Shown here piece after piece: positions 15,427 to 22,842 of a DNA stretch of 29,623 nucleotides; within the stretch, counting starts at the first letter, position 1, and every line of letters begins with the position of its first letter. The stretch is from an uncultured Lachnospiraceae bacterium (GTDB lineage Bacteria; Bacillota_A; Clostridia; Lachnospirales; Lachnospiraceae). The notes under the pieces were generated by a model. The model was not told the DNA's origin, did not search any database, and saw nothing but the letters and a program-made list of their open reading frames with translations. Where the stretch lies: NCBI GenBank assembly GCA_947564305.1, contig CANOBT010000067.1, positions 1-29,623 of the forward strand, written 5' to 3'. The position numbers and the translations under genes were made by a program.

Positions 15427-15478
15427 AATATAAGAGTTTTCAAAAAGTGCTTAGAAAGGTTTAAGAAAGTGTAAAGTT
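15427..15478 (-). promoter_or_regulatory. Regulated promoter with four 11-bp phased repeats before the BcrA-like gene
   Basis: Read on the plus strand, four back-to-back 11-bp units begin with AG (15435, 15446, 15457, 15468): AGTTTTCAAAA, AGTGCTTAGAA, AGGTTTAAGAA and AGTGTAAAGTT. A minus-strand TATATT box (15427-15432) lies just beyond the first unit, and no TTGACA is present. Helical-turn spacing like this is what OmpR-type regulators bind. The assignment is inference. Confidence 0.5.
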
Positions 15479-15566
15479 TATTTTCTGCACTCTCTAATTA
15501 TATCTGCAAACACAGATTATTACAACAGCATGATAAACTCCCTCTCTTCATTAAATTCCATTACAA

Positions 15567-15584
15567 TTCACGGCCGGCCGTGAA
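15567..15584. promoter_or_regulatory. 18-bp perfect palindrome in the divergent region
   Basis: TTCACGGCCGGCCGTGAA is fully symmetric and lies 18 bp upstream of the -35 box of the acetyltransferase promoter, between divergent genes. It has the look of a dimeric regulator's operator, but differs from the GACACATGTGTC sites that overlap the promoter. Confidence 0.5.
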
Positions 15585-15602
15585 CAGCAGCCAAATTGCT
15601 TA

Positions 15603-15652
15603 TTGACAAAGCGACATATGTGTCGTATAATCCAAAAAAGACACATGTGTCG
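15603..15652 (+). promoter_or_regulatory. Consensus promoter with twin TetR-type operators
   Basis: TTGACA (15603-15608) and TATAAT (15626-15631) are 17 bp apart, a full consensus match. One imperfect palindrome, CGACATATGTGTCG (15612-15625), fills the spacer. A second, perfect one, GACACATGTGTC (15640-15651), covers the start of transcription; centres are 27 bp apart. The TetR protein encoded second in this operon is the natural candidate to bind both. Confidence 0.75.
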
Positions 15653-15672
15653 TTTTTAGAAAGGAGAATACT

Positions 15673-16191
15673 ATGAAAGAATTCCGATTAAGAGAATGGA
15701 GATACGAAGATGCTGAACAGCTTGCCGCGGCAGCTAATAATCCCAATGTGGCCAAAAACCTGCGCAATACATTTCCCCATCCATATTCACTGGAAGACGC
15801 CAAACAGTTTTTGAATCTTTTTATCCCTAATGAAGGGAAGAATCAGATTGCCCGCGCTATTGAGGTGGACCAAAAGGCTGTCGGCGGAATTTCTGTCTCT
15901 GTCCAGGGTGATATCTATGAAAAGTCTGCTGAACTGGGATACTGGCTTTCCGAAGATTACTGGAGACAGGGAATCACTTCGCGCGCCGTACAGCTAATCT
16001 GCCAGGAAGCCTTTGCCCGGTTTGACATCCTCCGCATCTTTGCAGAGCCGTTTGCACACAATGCAGGCTCAAGGGGCGTACTGGAAAAAGCAGGTTTTAC
16101 ATATGAAGGCACGATGCGTAACGGCGTTTATAAAAACGGCCAAGTCCATTCCTACTGCATCTATTCTCTTTTAAGAGAGGAGTTCGTATAA
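15673..16191 (+). CDS. GNAT-family N-acetyltransferase (RimJ/RimL-like)
   Basis: A 172-residue protein spanning one whole GNAT domain of the RimJ/RimL type: N-terminal FRLREWRYEDAEQLAAAANNPNVAKNLR, acetyl-CoA binding region GYWLSEDYWRQGITSRAV (the R/Q-x-x-G-x-G/A equivalent), and the C-terminal NAGSRGVLEKAGFTYEGTMRNGV. These enzymes acetylate N-terminal amines or small amino compounds. The target here is unknown; detoxification of an antibiotic is possible given the regulator and neighbours. AAAGGAGAA precedes the ATG. The gene is followed after 4 bp by the TetR gene, so the two form one operon that is probably self-repressed. Confidence 0.88.
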   Translation: MKEFRLREWRYEDAEQLAAAANNPNVAKNLRNTFPHPYSLEDAKQFLNLFIPNEGKNQIARAIEVDQKAVGGISVSVQGDIYEKSAELGYWLSEDYWRQGITSRAVQLICQEAFARFDILRIFAEPFAHNAGSRGVLEKAGFTYEGTMRNGVYKNGQVHSYCIYSLLREEFV

Positions 16192-16195
16192 TCCT

Positions 16196-16753
16196 ATGGG
16201 ACAAAAAGCCGAAAAAACCAAAGAAATCATCCGCCGGGAGGCATACCGGTTATTTGCCGCCAAAGGCTTTAAGGAAGTGACCATGACAGATATCTGCGAA
16301 AAAACAGGCCTGAGCAGAGGCGGATTATATCGGTATTACTCCGGGACGAATGAAATTTTTTCCGAAATCTTATCAAAAGAGTATGTGATTGCAGACCGCA
16401 TAGAAGGACAGGAAAGCGCCAGAGCGATTTTAGAAGATATGTTGGAGGCAATTAAGGGTGAGATTTTAGAAAAAGAACTGTCTTTAAGCCTTGCCATATA
16501 TGAATATGCCAATCTGGGAAATGAAGATTTCTTCATCTGGATCAATCAAAATGCGAAAAGACGATGGAACAGCCTGATAAATTATGGCATGGAAACCGGG
16601 GAATTTAAGCCGGTAGACCCGGAACAGGTTTCGGATTTGATTTTATATTACTATCAAGGGCTGCGCATGTGGTCCCGGGTCATACCATTTGACAGGCAGG
16701 TTGCGGAACACTATGCGGAATCAATACGGCAGCTTTTGCTGAATGATATTTAG
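16196..16753 (+). CDS. TetR-family transcriptional repressor
   Basis: A 185-residue regulator with an N-terminal TetR helix-turn-helix (REAYRLFAAKGFKEVTMTDICEKTGLSRGGLYRYYSGTNEIF, about residues 14-54) and a variable helical ligand domain. It is translated 4 bp after the acetyltransferase stop. The twin palindromes over the operon promoter (15612-15651) are very probably its sites, giving ligand-released autoregulation. Whether it also governs the divergent BcrA-like operon is open, because the 18-bp palindrome at 15567-15584 has a different sequence. No unusual features in the protein. Confidence 0.9.
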   Translation: MGQKAEKTKEIIRREAYRLFAAKGFKEVTMTDICEKTGLSRGGLYRYYSGTNEIFSEILSKEYVIADRIEGQESARAILEDMLEAIKGEILEKELSLSLAIYEYANLGNEDFFIWINQNAKRRWNSLINYGMETGEFKPVDPEQVSDLILYYYQGLRMWSRVIPFDRQVAEHYAESIRQLLLNDI

Positions 16754-16764
16754 CAAAAGCTGCC
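16728..16764. terminator. Hairpin spanning the tetR stop codon
   Basis: GGCAGCTTTTGCT (16728-16740) pairs with AGCAAAAGCTGCC (16752-16764) around an 11-nt loop; the stop codon lies at the stem base. It separates the convergent TetR and BceB-like genes. No U-run follows in either direction, so efficiency is uncertain. Confidence 0.55.
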
Positions 16765-16784
16765 TCACTGAATCCTAACCCGTT

Positions 16785-18944
16785 TCAGCCAATTCCGACA
16801 ATCCTCTTCGTTTGTCCCAAAGCCATCCGGTACACTCCATACAGCACCGCGGCAATCAACGCCATCAGCAGCAGTTCCATCGACAGCATTCTGAGCTCAA
16901 ATGCCTGCAGGACCATATCATTGAAATAAAGTAAAAACAGAGTAAATACCCCCACAATCGTACAGCCCGCTGCCACAGGGTATACAAAAATTTTCCGAAG
17001 CTGAACTTTGATGACTCTCTCTTCGTAAACATCGTCAGCCCCAAGTTTTTTCAAATCCTCAAAAAGCTGCCGGTTGTCCATGGCAATCGTGACACTTCTG
17101 ATATAACTCATGATTCCTGCGGCAGTCAGCGAAATCACGGAAATGTAGAAACTGAACAGGACGAATACCGCCACCATTTCCATGGCGTCAGCCTTCAGCA
17201 AAACCTTGGAAAAAGGAGCATATTTCCAGTCATCCAGCAGCATGGGATTATCCGGTGACAGCTCAATTTCTCCGGCATAACTGTACTCCTTGCCTGCTGC
17301 CAACGCCAATTCCTCCTCATGAGCGTCATATAAATCGTAATGATTGGAAATCTCGGTTGCGTGCGCCGTATATTCCCGTTTCACTGCATCCGCGAAACCA
17401 TATTCCTCGCGCATCCATTGATGGGAATCCTTTTGGCTGGTTAAAGCTTCACCCGATACCACATCCCCTTCCGCCACATGTTCCGTGTTGAAAAATACGA
17501 GCTTCTCCTTCGATTCTTCGGTCAGCCCATCAAAAAATCTGCTGTAATCCTCATCAGACAGCAAGAATGTAAATGGATCACTGACCATTGCCAGATTGTC
17601 AAACTCCACGGTTCCCTGGAATTTTGGCGCCAGGATGTCTCCGGTAACAGGATGTTGGATTTCATTCAGGCAATCCACACTAACCCATATATTTTCATAA
17701 AATCCTGTGGATATGACCGTCTTATACTCTCCCTCTTTTAAAGAAACCGGAATCCCCAAAATCCTTGTAAAATCTGAAGCCGATATAAAAGAAGCCAGCT
17801 TCTCATATTCCACGTCAAAATACCGCCTCTGGTCGTCCATATCCCGTCCGGTATAACGAATGATTAACTGTAAGGAATCCAAAGTCTCAAAAACAGAGAG
17901 CTTTACCCCATTTTCTTCGGCCAGACGAGCAATGTCTTCCTGTCCAATCTGTGCTTCCCCTGCCGGATAATGCAGGGAATAATCATAGGGCGCGCTGCTG
18001 CCTCCCTCCGTAGCGCTGTAGTAATACTGCACTCCCCAAAAAGCAGCCAGAACCATGACGAATACAAGCAGGGAAATCACACACATATTTCTGGTCGTCT
18101 GTCTGGCAGCAAAACGCATCAGATTTGTGGAAATAATATTGTTGTAATATTTCTCCGGATGTTTCCCTTTTGTGGAATGGCCTACCGCGCTTAAAATCAC
18201 CAGATACAGCCCTGCAACACAGAGCAGATAGGTTGCATTCCAGATTGCAGGCATCCCCTGCCTAAACAGCCGGACAGTGAACCCAGGCACCGCTATCGCC
18301 AGAAAAAAACCTACAATAATCAGCACAACTCCAAGTTTCCCGCACCATGGCTTGATTTCCCGAACCATCTCTGTCTTTCGGTTGGCGTTCAGAATCTCCA
18401 TAATATCTGCCCGCCGGATAAAACGGATTCCCATAAGCAAGATGCAGAACGCCAATACGACCGCGAAGAGAACTCCTGCAAACACTCCTGCCATCCCGAA
18501 ACGGTACTGCATCTGCGCCGTGTTAATCACAAGCGTCTGGAACAACTTCCATATGAAAAATGATACCGGGACTGCCAGTAAAATACCGAAAAAGATATAT
18601 TTACCGGCAACTGCGGCCATTTCTCCCATCAACTGGCAGGCAAGCTCCCGTTTGTCCGCCCCCAGAGCCAGCATGACTCCAAATTCCCTGCTTTTTTTCC
18701 TGAAAAACAGACTGCTCCCGTAAAGTGTAAAAATCACGCATCCAATCACTACCACACCTAGCATGAGCCACATTAATTTTCTCGTGTCTCCGCTCGGAGG
18801 CAGAAATTCTTGGATGGACGGCGAGAAAAACATCATTGTAAAAGATGACACCAGCAGCACAGACAAAAAAATGCACACTCCCAATAGACGATATTGGTCC
18901 TGGTTTTTCCTGCGAAGCTTTGCCGCAATTCTATTCATTGTCAT
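16785..18944 (-). CDS. BceB-type ABC permease of a peptide-antibiotic exporter
   Basis: A 719-residue FtsX permease with the BceB layout: seven membrane helices in the first 305 residues, one large outside domain (about 306-590) and three helices at the end. BceB-type permeases are 620-670 residues; here the outside domain is larger. They protect cell-wall precursors from peptides such as bacitracin or lantibiotics and signal to a partner kinase. FtsX motifs are REFGVMLALGADKRELACQLMGE and LFEDLKKLGADDVYEERVIK. The frame opens further upstream (18998), but I choose the ATG at 18944, 8 nt after a GGAGG; it overlaps the ATPase gene by 14 nt. The adjacent sensory system is LytTR/GHKL rather than the usual BceRS. 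Confidence 0.88.
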   Translation of the reverse strand: MTMNRIAAKLRRKNQDQYRLLGVCIFLSVLLVSSFTMMFFSPSIQEFLPPSGDTRKLMWLMLGVVVIGCVIFTLYGSSLFFRKKSREFGVMLALGADKRELACQLMGEMAAVAGKYIFFGILLAVPVSFFIWKLFQTLVINTAQMQYRFGMAGVFAGVLFAVVLAFCILLMGIRFIRRADIMEILNANRKTEMVREIKPWCGKLGVVLIIVGFFLAIAVPGFTVRLFRQGMPAIWNATYLLCVAGLYLVILSAVGHSTKGKHPEKYYNNIISTNLMRFAARQTTRNMCVISLLVFVMVLAAFWGVQYYYSATEGGSSAPYDYSLHYPAGEAQIGQEDIARLAEENGVKLSVFETLDSLQLIIRYTGRDMDDQRRYFDVEYEKLASFISASDFTRILGIPVSLKEGEYKTVISTGFYENIWVSVDCLNEIQHPVTGDILAPKFQGTVEFDNLAMVSDPFTFLLSDEDYSRFFDGLTEESKEKLVFFNTEHVAEGDVVSGEALTSQKDSHQWMREEYGFADAVKREYTAHATEISNHYDLYDAHEEELALAAGKEYSYAGEIELSPDNPMLLDDWKYAPFSKVLLKADAMEMVAVFVLFSFYISVISLTAAGIMSYIRSVTIAMDNRQLFEDLKKLGADDVYEERVIKVQLRKIFVYPVAAGCTIVGVFTLFLLYFNDMVLQAFELRMLSMELLLMALIAAVLYGVYRMALGQTKRIVGIG

Positions 18945-19686
18945 CACTGTCACCTCCCAATGTGCGAATCGTATCCAAAAGTTCATCCATAAATTCACGT
19001 CTGGTGCCGCTTCGCATCAGTTCTCCGTATACCTGCCCGTCCTTCAATACAATCACCCTGTCACAGAATGAGGCTGCAAAACTATCGTGTGTTACCATAA
19101 AAATGGTCGCCCCCATTTCCTTTTTTGCCTGCAAAAATGCGTCAATCACTGCTTTACAGGACTTGCTGTCCAGATTTCCCGTAGGCTCGTCCGCCAGAAT
19201 CACATAGGGCTGGTTCATCAGCGCTCTTGCCACTGCGGTACGTTGTTTCTCTCCTCCTGAAATCTCGGCGGGATATTTTTCCATAATCTTCTCAATACCG
19301 AAAAGCCGGCAGATATTTTTCGCCTTCTCCTCCATCTGTGCCACCGGACGGCGGGCAATAATCTGTGGAAGACATATATTTTCAAAGACACTCAGACCAT
19401 CCAACAGCATAAAATCCTGAAAAACAAATCCCATCTGCCGATTGCGTACTTTTGCAAGTTCTGTCTCTTTCAGGTTCGATATATCCTGCTCAGCCAGAAG
19501 GATTTCACCCTGTTCATGAGGGATGAAACATGAGATACAATTGAGCAATGTCGTTTTCCCCGAGCCGGAGGGTCCCATGACCGCCACGAATTCCCCCTTT
19601 TCCACCTCCAGGGATACGTCCTTTAACACCGGATACTCCTGGTTTCCTGTCACATAACTTTTTGATAAATGCTTCACCTGCAGCAT
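18931..19686 (-). CDS. BceA-type ABC transporter ATPase
   Basis: A 251-residue ATPase with Walker A GPSGSGKT (38-45), Q-loop FQDF, signature ISGGEKQR, Walker B VILADEP and the TGNLDS extension shared by BceA/LolD proteins. It works with the overlapping BceB-type permease. A TTG frame start at 19704 exists, but the ATG at 19686 follows AGGAGGTATCAT, a much better site. Transcription is divergent from the LytTR regulator gene. On the minus strand a TTTACA box lies at 19789-19794 with a poor -10 (GACATT), consistent with activation by that regulator. Confidence 0.92.
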   Translation of the reverse strand: MLQVKHLSKSYVTGNQEYPVLKDVSLEVEKGEFVAVMGPSGSGKTTLLNCISCFIPHEQGEILLAEQDISNLKETELAKVRNRQMGFVFQDFMLLDGLSVFENICLPQIIARRPVAQMEEKAKNICRLFGIEKIMEKYPAEISGGEKQRTAVARALMNQPYVILADEPTGNLDSKSCKAVIDAFLQAKKEMGATIFMVTHDSFAASFCDRVIVLKDGQVYGELMRSGTRREFMDELLDTIRTLGGDSDDNE

Positions 19687-19784
19687 AATATGATACCTCC
19701 TCAATTTTTCCTTTCATCTGACAAGAATTATTTTAGACCAATCCTCTGCATTCTGCACTCCGGGAAATGTCATGTTTGGCATGG

Positions 19785-19830
19785 ATTTTGTAAAGTTTAG
19801 GTAGAAATGATGAAAGCGTATTTACAAAAT
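19785..19830. promoter_or_regulatory. Mirror-image element between divergent promoters
   Basis: ATTTTGTAAA (19785-19794) and TTTACAAAAT (19821-19830) form a 10-bp inverted repeat 26 bp apart, each containing a TTTACA -35 box pointing outward. The plus-strand copy has TAAAAT at 19844-19849, 17 bp away, and should drive the LytTR-kinase genes. The minus copy faces the exporter genes but lacks a good -10 box. Confidence 0.55.
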
Positions 19831-19890
19831 TCTGGTTATTCTATAAAATAGCCTTTGTGAGTATCCTTCATAAAAAAGGTGGATGATAAT

Positions 19891-20595
19891 ATGGTCAATA
19901 TTGGAATCTGTGATGATGAAGCCCCCATGCGCAAAGCGCTTAGGACTCCCTTAGAGCAGAAACTGCAATTACTCGGAGAAGACTATCAGATTTTTGAATA
20001 TGATTCCGGCGAGGCGTTGATTGCACGGCCGGAAGCGGAATCACTGGATATCTTATTTCTGGATATAGAAATGAAACAATTGAGCGGCATGGACACTGCC
20101 AGAACATTAAGAAAACGGGATGCACAGACGCTTCTCATCTTCGTAACTGCCTACCCTGATTTTGTATTTCAGGGATATGAGGTCCATGCTTTCCATTATA
20201 TTTTAAAGCCCTATGAGGAGCGTAAAATCCAAAACGTTATGGAGCAGGCGCTAAAAGAACTAGGCAAAACACAGGAACAATTCTTTACTTTGGAGCAAAA
20301 ATCCGGTATTTTAAAAATTCCAGTGAAGAAAATCCTGGCTTTTTCCAGTGACAGAAGAAAGGTCATCCTCTCTCTCAAAGATGGAAGCCGGATGGAAATG
20401 TACGGGAAACTGGACGAGGTAAAGGAAGAATTGCCGGATTATTTTATCCGCTGCCATAACCGCCATCTGGTAAACTTGAACTATATAACTGCACTGGAAA
20501 AAGACCGTTGTATCTGCGGAACTTTACAAATCCCCGTAAGCCGTGCTTTCCGCCAGTCTCTGGAAATCGCTTTTGCCCGGCTGCTGCTGCAGTAA
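19891..20595 (+). CDS. LytTR-family response regulator (AgrA/VirR-like)
   Basis: A 234-residue regulator: receiver domain with CDDE at residues 7-10, phospho-acceptor Asp58 in FLDIEMKQLSGMD and Lys in YILKPY, then a LytTR DNA-binding domain from about residue 137 (VKKILAFSSDRRKVILSLKDG ... FIRCHNRHLVNLNYI). An upstream in-frame GTG (19879) exists, but the ATG at 19891 has the better-placed GGTGGA. It is followed by a GHKL kinase that should phosphorylate it, and is divergent from a BceAB-type exporter, its likely target. The last codons form part of a short tandem duplication that continues past the stop (20568-20627). Confidence 0.93.
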   Translation: MVNIGICDDEAPMRKALRTPLEQKLQLLGEDYQIFEYDSGEALIARPEAESLDILFLDIEMKQLSGMDTARTLRKRDAQTLLIFVTAYPDFVFQGYEVHAFHYILKPYEERKIQNVMEQALKELGKTQEQFFTLEQKSGILKIPVKKILAFSSDRRKVILSLKDGSRMEMYGKLDEVKEELPDYFIRCHNRHLVNLNYITALEKDRCICGTLQIPVSRAFRQSLEIAFARLLLQ

Positions 20596-20627
20596 GCGAA
20601 AGCGTCTTTGCCCGACTGCTGCAGTAA
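20568..20627. repeat. Short imperfect tandem duplication at the 3' end of the LytTR gene
   Basis: The segment 20568-20595, containing TTTGCCCG and CTGCTGCAGTAA, is repeated at 20603-20627 with one CTG fewer and a few changes. The second copy is noncoding and even repeats the TAA. It looks like a replication-slippage product. Confidence 0.6.
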
Positions 20628-20691
20628 ATAAAAACGCCGCCATCCTATTTCACTGTTTATCAGACAAGAAAAATAACTTAGGAGAACTGCC

Positions 20692-21972
20692 ATGAAAATC
20701 ATCCAAACAATCCTCTCTTATTATCACAACATCCCACTCTTCATACAGGGGTTTCTATTCTACCGGATTCTTTGCCATTTCGCAAAGAAGCGTCCCGGAA
20801 AATTTTGGGGCGCAGCTATCTATATTTCCTGTACCATCTTTTCCAGCATGATTATTTTCCCAAATGACCTTTTTAATGTAACCGCGGACTTAATCTGGTT
20901 CACACTCCTGATGATATTGGCCTTTCGGGGAAGTATCTGGCAAAGGCTGGCCGCCGTTTTTGTCCTCTATCCTCTGATTATCAGCCAGAACTTTCTGGTC
21001 ATGGATATGTTGGGAAGCCTGGGGACTTCCTTGGGATGGCCGAAAGCACTGGATATTTTCTGTACCATAGCAGACCCGCTGCTGCATCTGCTCATCTGGT
21101 ACGGTATTTACAGAGTTTTTGAAAAGCATCTTCCCCAGATACGAACACTGTTTGACAATAAAATCTGGATACTGCTGAATGTCATTTGCCTGGCATCTCT
21201 GGTGAGCATTACCACCTGTATCTATTTTTCGCCCAGACAAAGCTATAAAATGTGGCCTGCTGCTTTCGCGTGCTTTGCAACCAATCTGGGATGCATCGCA
21301 CTGGCAGAATATTTTATCATCAGTATTCAGCAAAATATGGAACGCAAAAACTTGATTCTGCAGAAGAACTACTATGAAGAGCTAGAACAGAACCAGACCG
21401 AAATCCGCAGGCTCCGCCATGACATGAACAACCATCTCGGCGCAATTCGGGCGCTGTTCCAAGCAGGCAATCAGGAGGAGGCAGAGAACTACCTGCAGGA
21501 GGTAGAAGGCCAGATGGCCGCACGCAGCCGTGTCTTTTGTAAAAATAATATTGTCAATGCTGTTCTGAATGCCAAATATAATCTGGCGCTGGAGCATCAC
21601 ATTGACTGTTTTTTCAATATAGATCTGGATAAGTTGATTGGAATTGATGCAATCAGCCTTTGCTGTCTCTTTTCCAATACCTTGGACAACGCTATTGAAG
21701 CCTCTGTCAAAATTCCTGATGAGAATGAACGGAAGATGTCTGTCAAAGCACGTGTCACGGAAAATGGTTATTTCACCTATGAAATTTCCAATGCGAAAAG
21801 GAATGTTGTTTTGGAGGAGAAGGGGCGATTTAAGTCCGACAAGAACGAAGCGGAATCACACGGACTTGGACTGTCCAATGTGAGAGAAATGGTGGAAAAG
21901 TACGACGGGACTTTGGATATTTCCTATACGGAGGAACAGTTTACGGTAACAGTGTTGATTGGGGATGCGTAA
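20692..21972 (+). CDS. GHKL sensor histidine kinase (AgrC-like)
   Basis: A 426-residue kinase with about six membrane helices in residues 1-212 and no separate outside domain, as in AgrC-type sensors. A coiled linker follows, then the His box RRLRHDMNNHLGAIRAL (His243), then a GHKL ATPase with N-box NTLDNAIEA and G box HGLGLSNVREMVEKYDG. TTAGGAGAA precedes the ATG. It partners the LytTR regulator upstream. AgrC proteins sense peptides, but no pheromone precursor gene is visible nearby, so the signal is more likely a foreign peptide or exporter state. Confidence 0.9.
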   Translation: MKIIQTILSYYHNIPLFIQGFLFYRILCHFAKKRPGKFWGAAIYISCTIFSSMIIFPNDLFNVTADLIWFTLLMILAFRGSIWQRLAAVFVLYPLIISQNFLVMDMLGSLGTSLGWPKALDIFCTIADPLLHLLIWYGIYRVFEKHLPQIRTLFDNKIWILLNVICLASLVSITTCIYFSPRQSYKMWPAAFACFATNLGCIALAEYFIISIQQNMERKNLILQKNYYEELEQNQTEIRRLRHDMNNHLGAIRALFQAGNQEEAENYLQEVEGQMAARSRVFCKNNIVNAVLNAKYNLALEHHIDCFFNIDLDKLIGIDAISLCCLFSNTLDNAIEASVKIPDENERKMSVKARVTENGYFTYEISNAKRNVVLEEKGRFKSDKNEAESHGLGLSNVREMVEKYDGTLDISYTEEQFTVTVLIGDA

Positions 21973-22024
21973 GAAAGCGTTGATGGCTTTCGTCTTAGGC
22001 AGGCAGTCGTATGGATGTTTCCCA

Positions 22025-22432
22025 TCACAAGCGGGCAATTAGTTCTCCTGGGGTGAGTGCTATTATCTTACTTTTTGTAAAATCACGAATATTTCTAGTA
22101 ATGATATAGTCTACATTCATACGCTCAGCCATTGTACTTTGTACTGCATCCTCAAAATCATCCCACTTCATTTCTGCCGCATGGACAATATCAGCTACAC
22201 CAAGATCCGCAAACTCAAATATGAGTTTTAAAACACGCAGCGTCTCTTCAATCTTGTCTGGCGTGAGTTGTTTTCTCATTATATAGACTAGATTTGCAAA
22301 AGTTAATGCGGACACAACCCCCTTTGCCTGCTCTGTCTCACATAATTTCCAAATCACAGCGGATTCCGGATAATGTGGTTCTCTTTTTTGTAAAACATCC
22401 AATAAAATGTTCGCATCAATCAGTAATTTCAT
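22025..22432 (-). CDS. PIN-domain toxin (VapC-like, PIN_3 type)
   Basis: A 135-residue PIN nuclease. Acidic residues expected for the Mg site are seen as Asp6 (LLIDANILLDVL), Asp95 (DFEDAVQ) and Asp117 (TRNIRDF). The SALTFANLVYI strand fits the PIN_3 subgroup, in which the usual glutamate of VapC is not conserved. PIN toxins cut RNA, often initiator tRNA. The ATG overlaps the end of the antitoxin gene by 17 bp, so both come from one mRNA. It is convergent with the GHKL kinase gene, ending about 50 bp away. Confidence 0.85.
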   Translation of the reverse strand: MKLLIDANILLDVLQKREPHYPESAVIWKLCETEQAKGVVSALTFANLVYIMRKQLTPDKIEETLRVLKLIFEFADLGVADIVHAAEMKWDDFEDAVQSTMAERMNVDYIITRNIRDFTKSKIIALTPGELIARL

Positions 22433-22658
22433 ACTTTTCTTTCAACCTTTCTTCTTTTACCTGCTCCAGCTCATAATCGCTTTTCAAAATTCCTGTAAGA
22501 GAATCTGTAAGATATGAAACTGCTGCGTCTTTTGGAATAAAACGCCCGACTTCCTTACCATTTTTTGTAACAATCACTTCTCTGCCCTCCATAACAAGAT
22601 TGAGATATCTTCCAAAATTATTTTGCATTTCCGTTGCTGTTGCTGTTGCGCCAACCAT
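22416..22658 (-). CDS. Phd/YefM-family antitoxin
   Basis: An 80-residue antitoxin. The N-terminal half (ATEMQNNFGRYLNLVMEGREVIVTKNGKEVGRFIPK) is the Phd/YefM DNA-binding fold, and the charged C-terminal half would wrap the toxin. A GGCGG site precedes the ATG. It should neutralise the PIN toxin and repress the shared promoter, where three ATTTTAG repeats flank or overlap the -10 box. Confidence 0.88.
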   Translation of the reverse strand: MVGATATATEMQNNFGRYLNLVMEGREVIVTKNGKEVGRFIPKDAAVSYLTDSLTGILKSDYELEQVKEERLKEKYEITD

Positions 22659-22674
22659 AAGAACACCGCCTTTT

Positions 22675-22718
22675 ATTTTAGTTAATTTTAGTATATCATA
22701 TTTTAGCTAATTTTTAAA
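22675..22718 (-). promoter_or_regulatory. Promoter and repeated operator of the Phd/PIN pair
   Basis: On the minus strand TTTAAA (22713-22718) and TATACT (22690-22695) are 17 bp apart, with TGA before the -10 giving an extended -10 element. On the plus strand ATTTTAG occurs three times (22675-22681, 22685-22691, 22700-22706), within and just downstream of the promoter, as expected for cooperative antitoxin binding. Confidence 0.65.
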
Positions 22719-22777
22719 GAAAAATTGTTCTTTTTCTCGGAATCCTCCTCTGCTCTACTCCCACTCACTTCCAGTAA

Positions 22778-22808
22778 GGGCGGCAATTGAATTGCTCAAC
22801 CGCCGCCC
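22778..22808 (-). terminator. Hairpin after the Nif3-like gene
   Basis: GGGCGGC (22778-22784) pairs with GCCGCCC (22802-22808), 35 bp after the Nif3-like stop. A strong GC stem without a T-run; it probably ends or stabilises the three-gene esterase operon mRNA. Confidence 0.5.
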
Positions 22809-22842
22809 ATACACCAAATGATACTTTTATAAATCGGACATC

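Noticed and set aside
19811..19826. Catabolite-repression (cre) site resembling TGAAAGCG
   Set aside because: Only the left half fits the consensus; the right half is off at key positions, and the region controls an exporter and sensors, not sugar genes.
20596..20691. AgrD-like peptide pheromone gene near the AgrC-like kinase
   Set aside because: The gap between regulator and kinase has no small frame with a ribosome site and a cysteine-containing precursor, and no AgrB-like protease is nearby.
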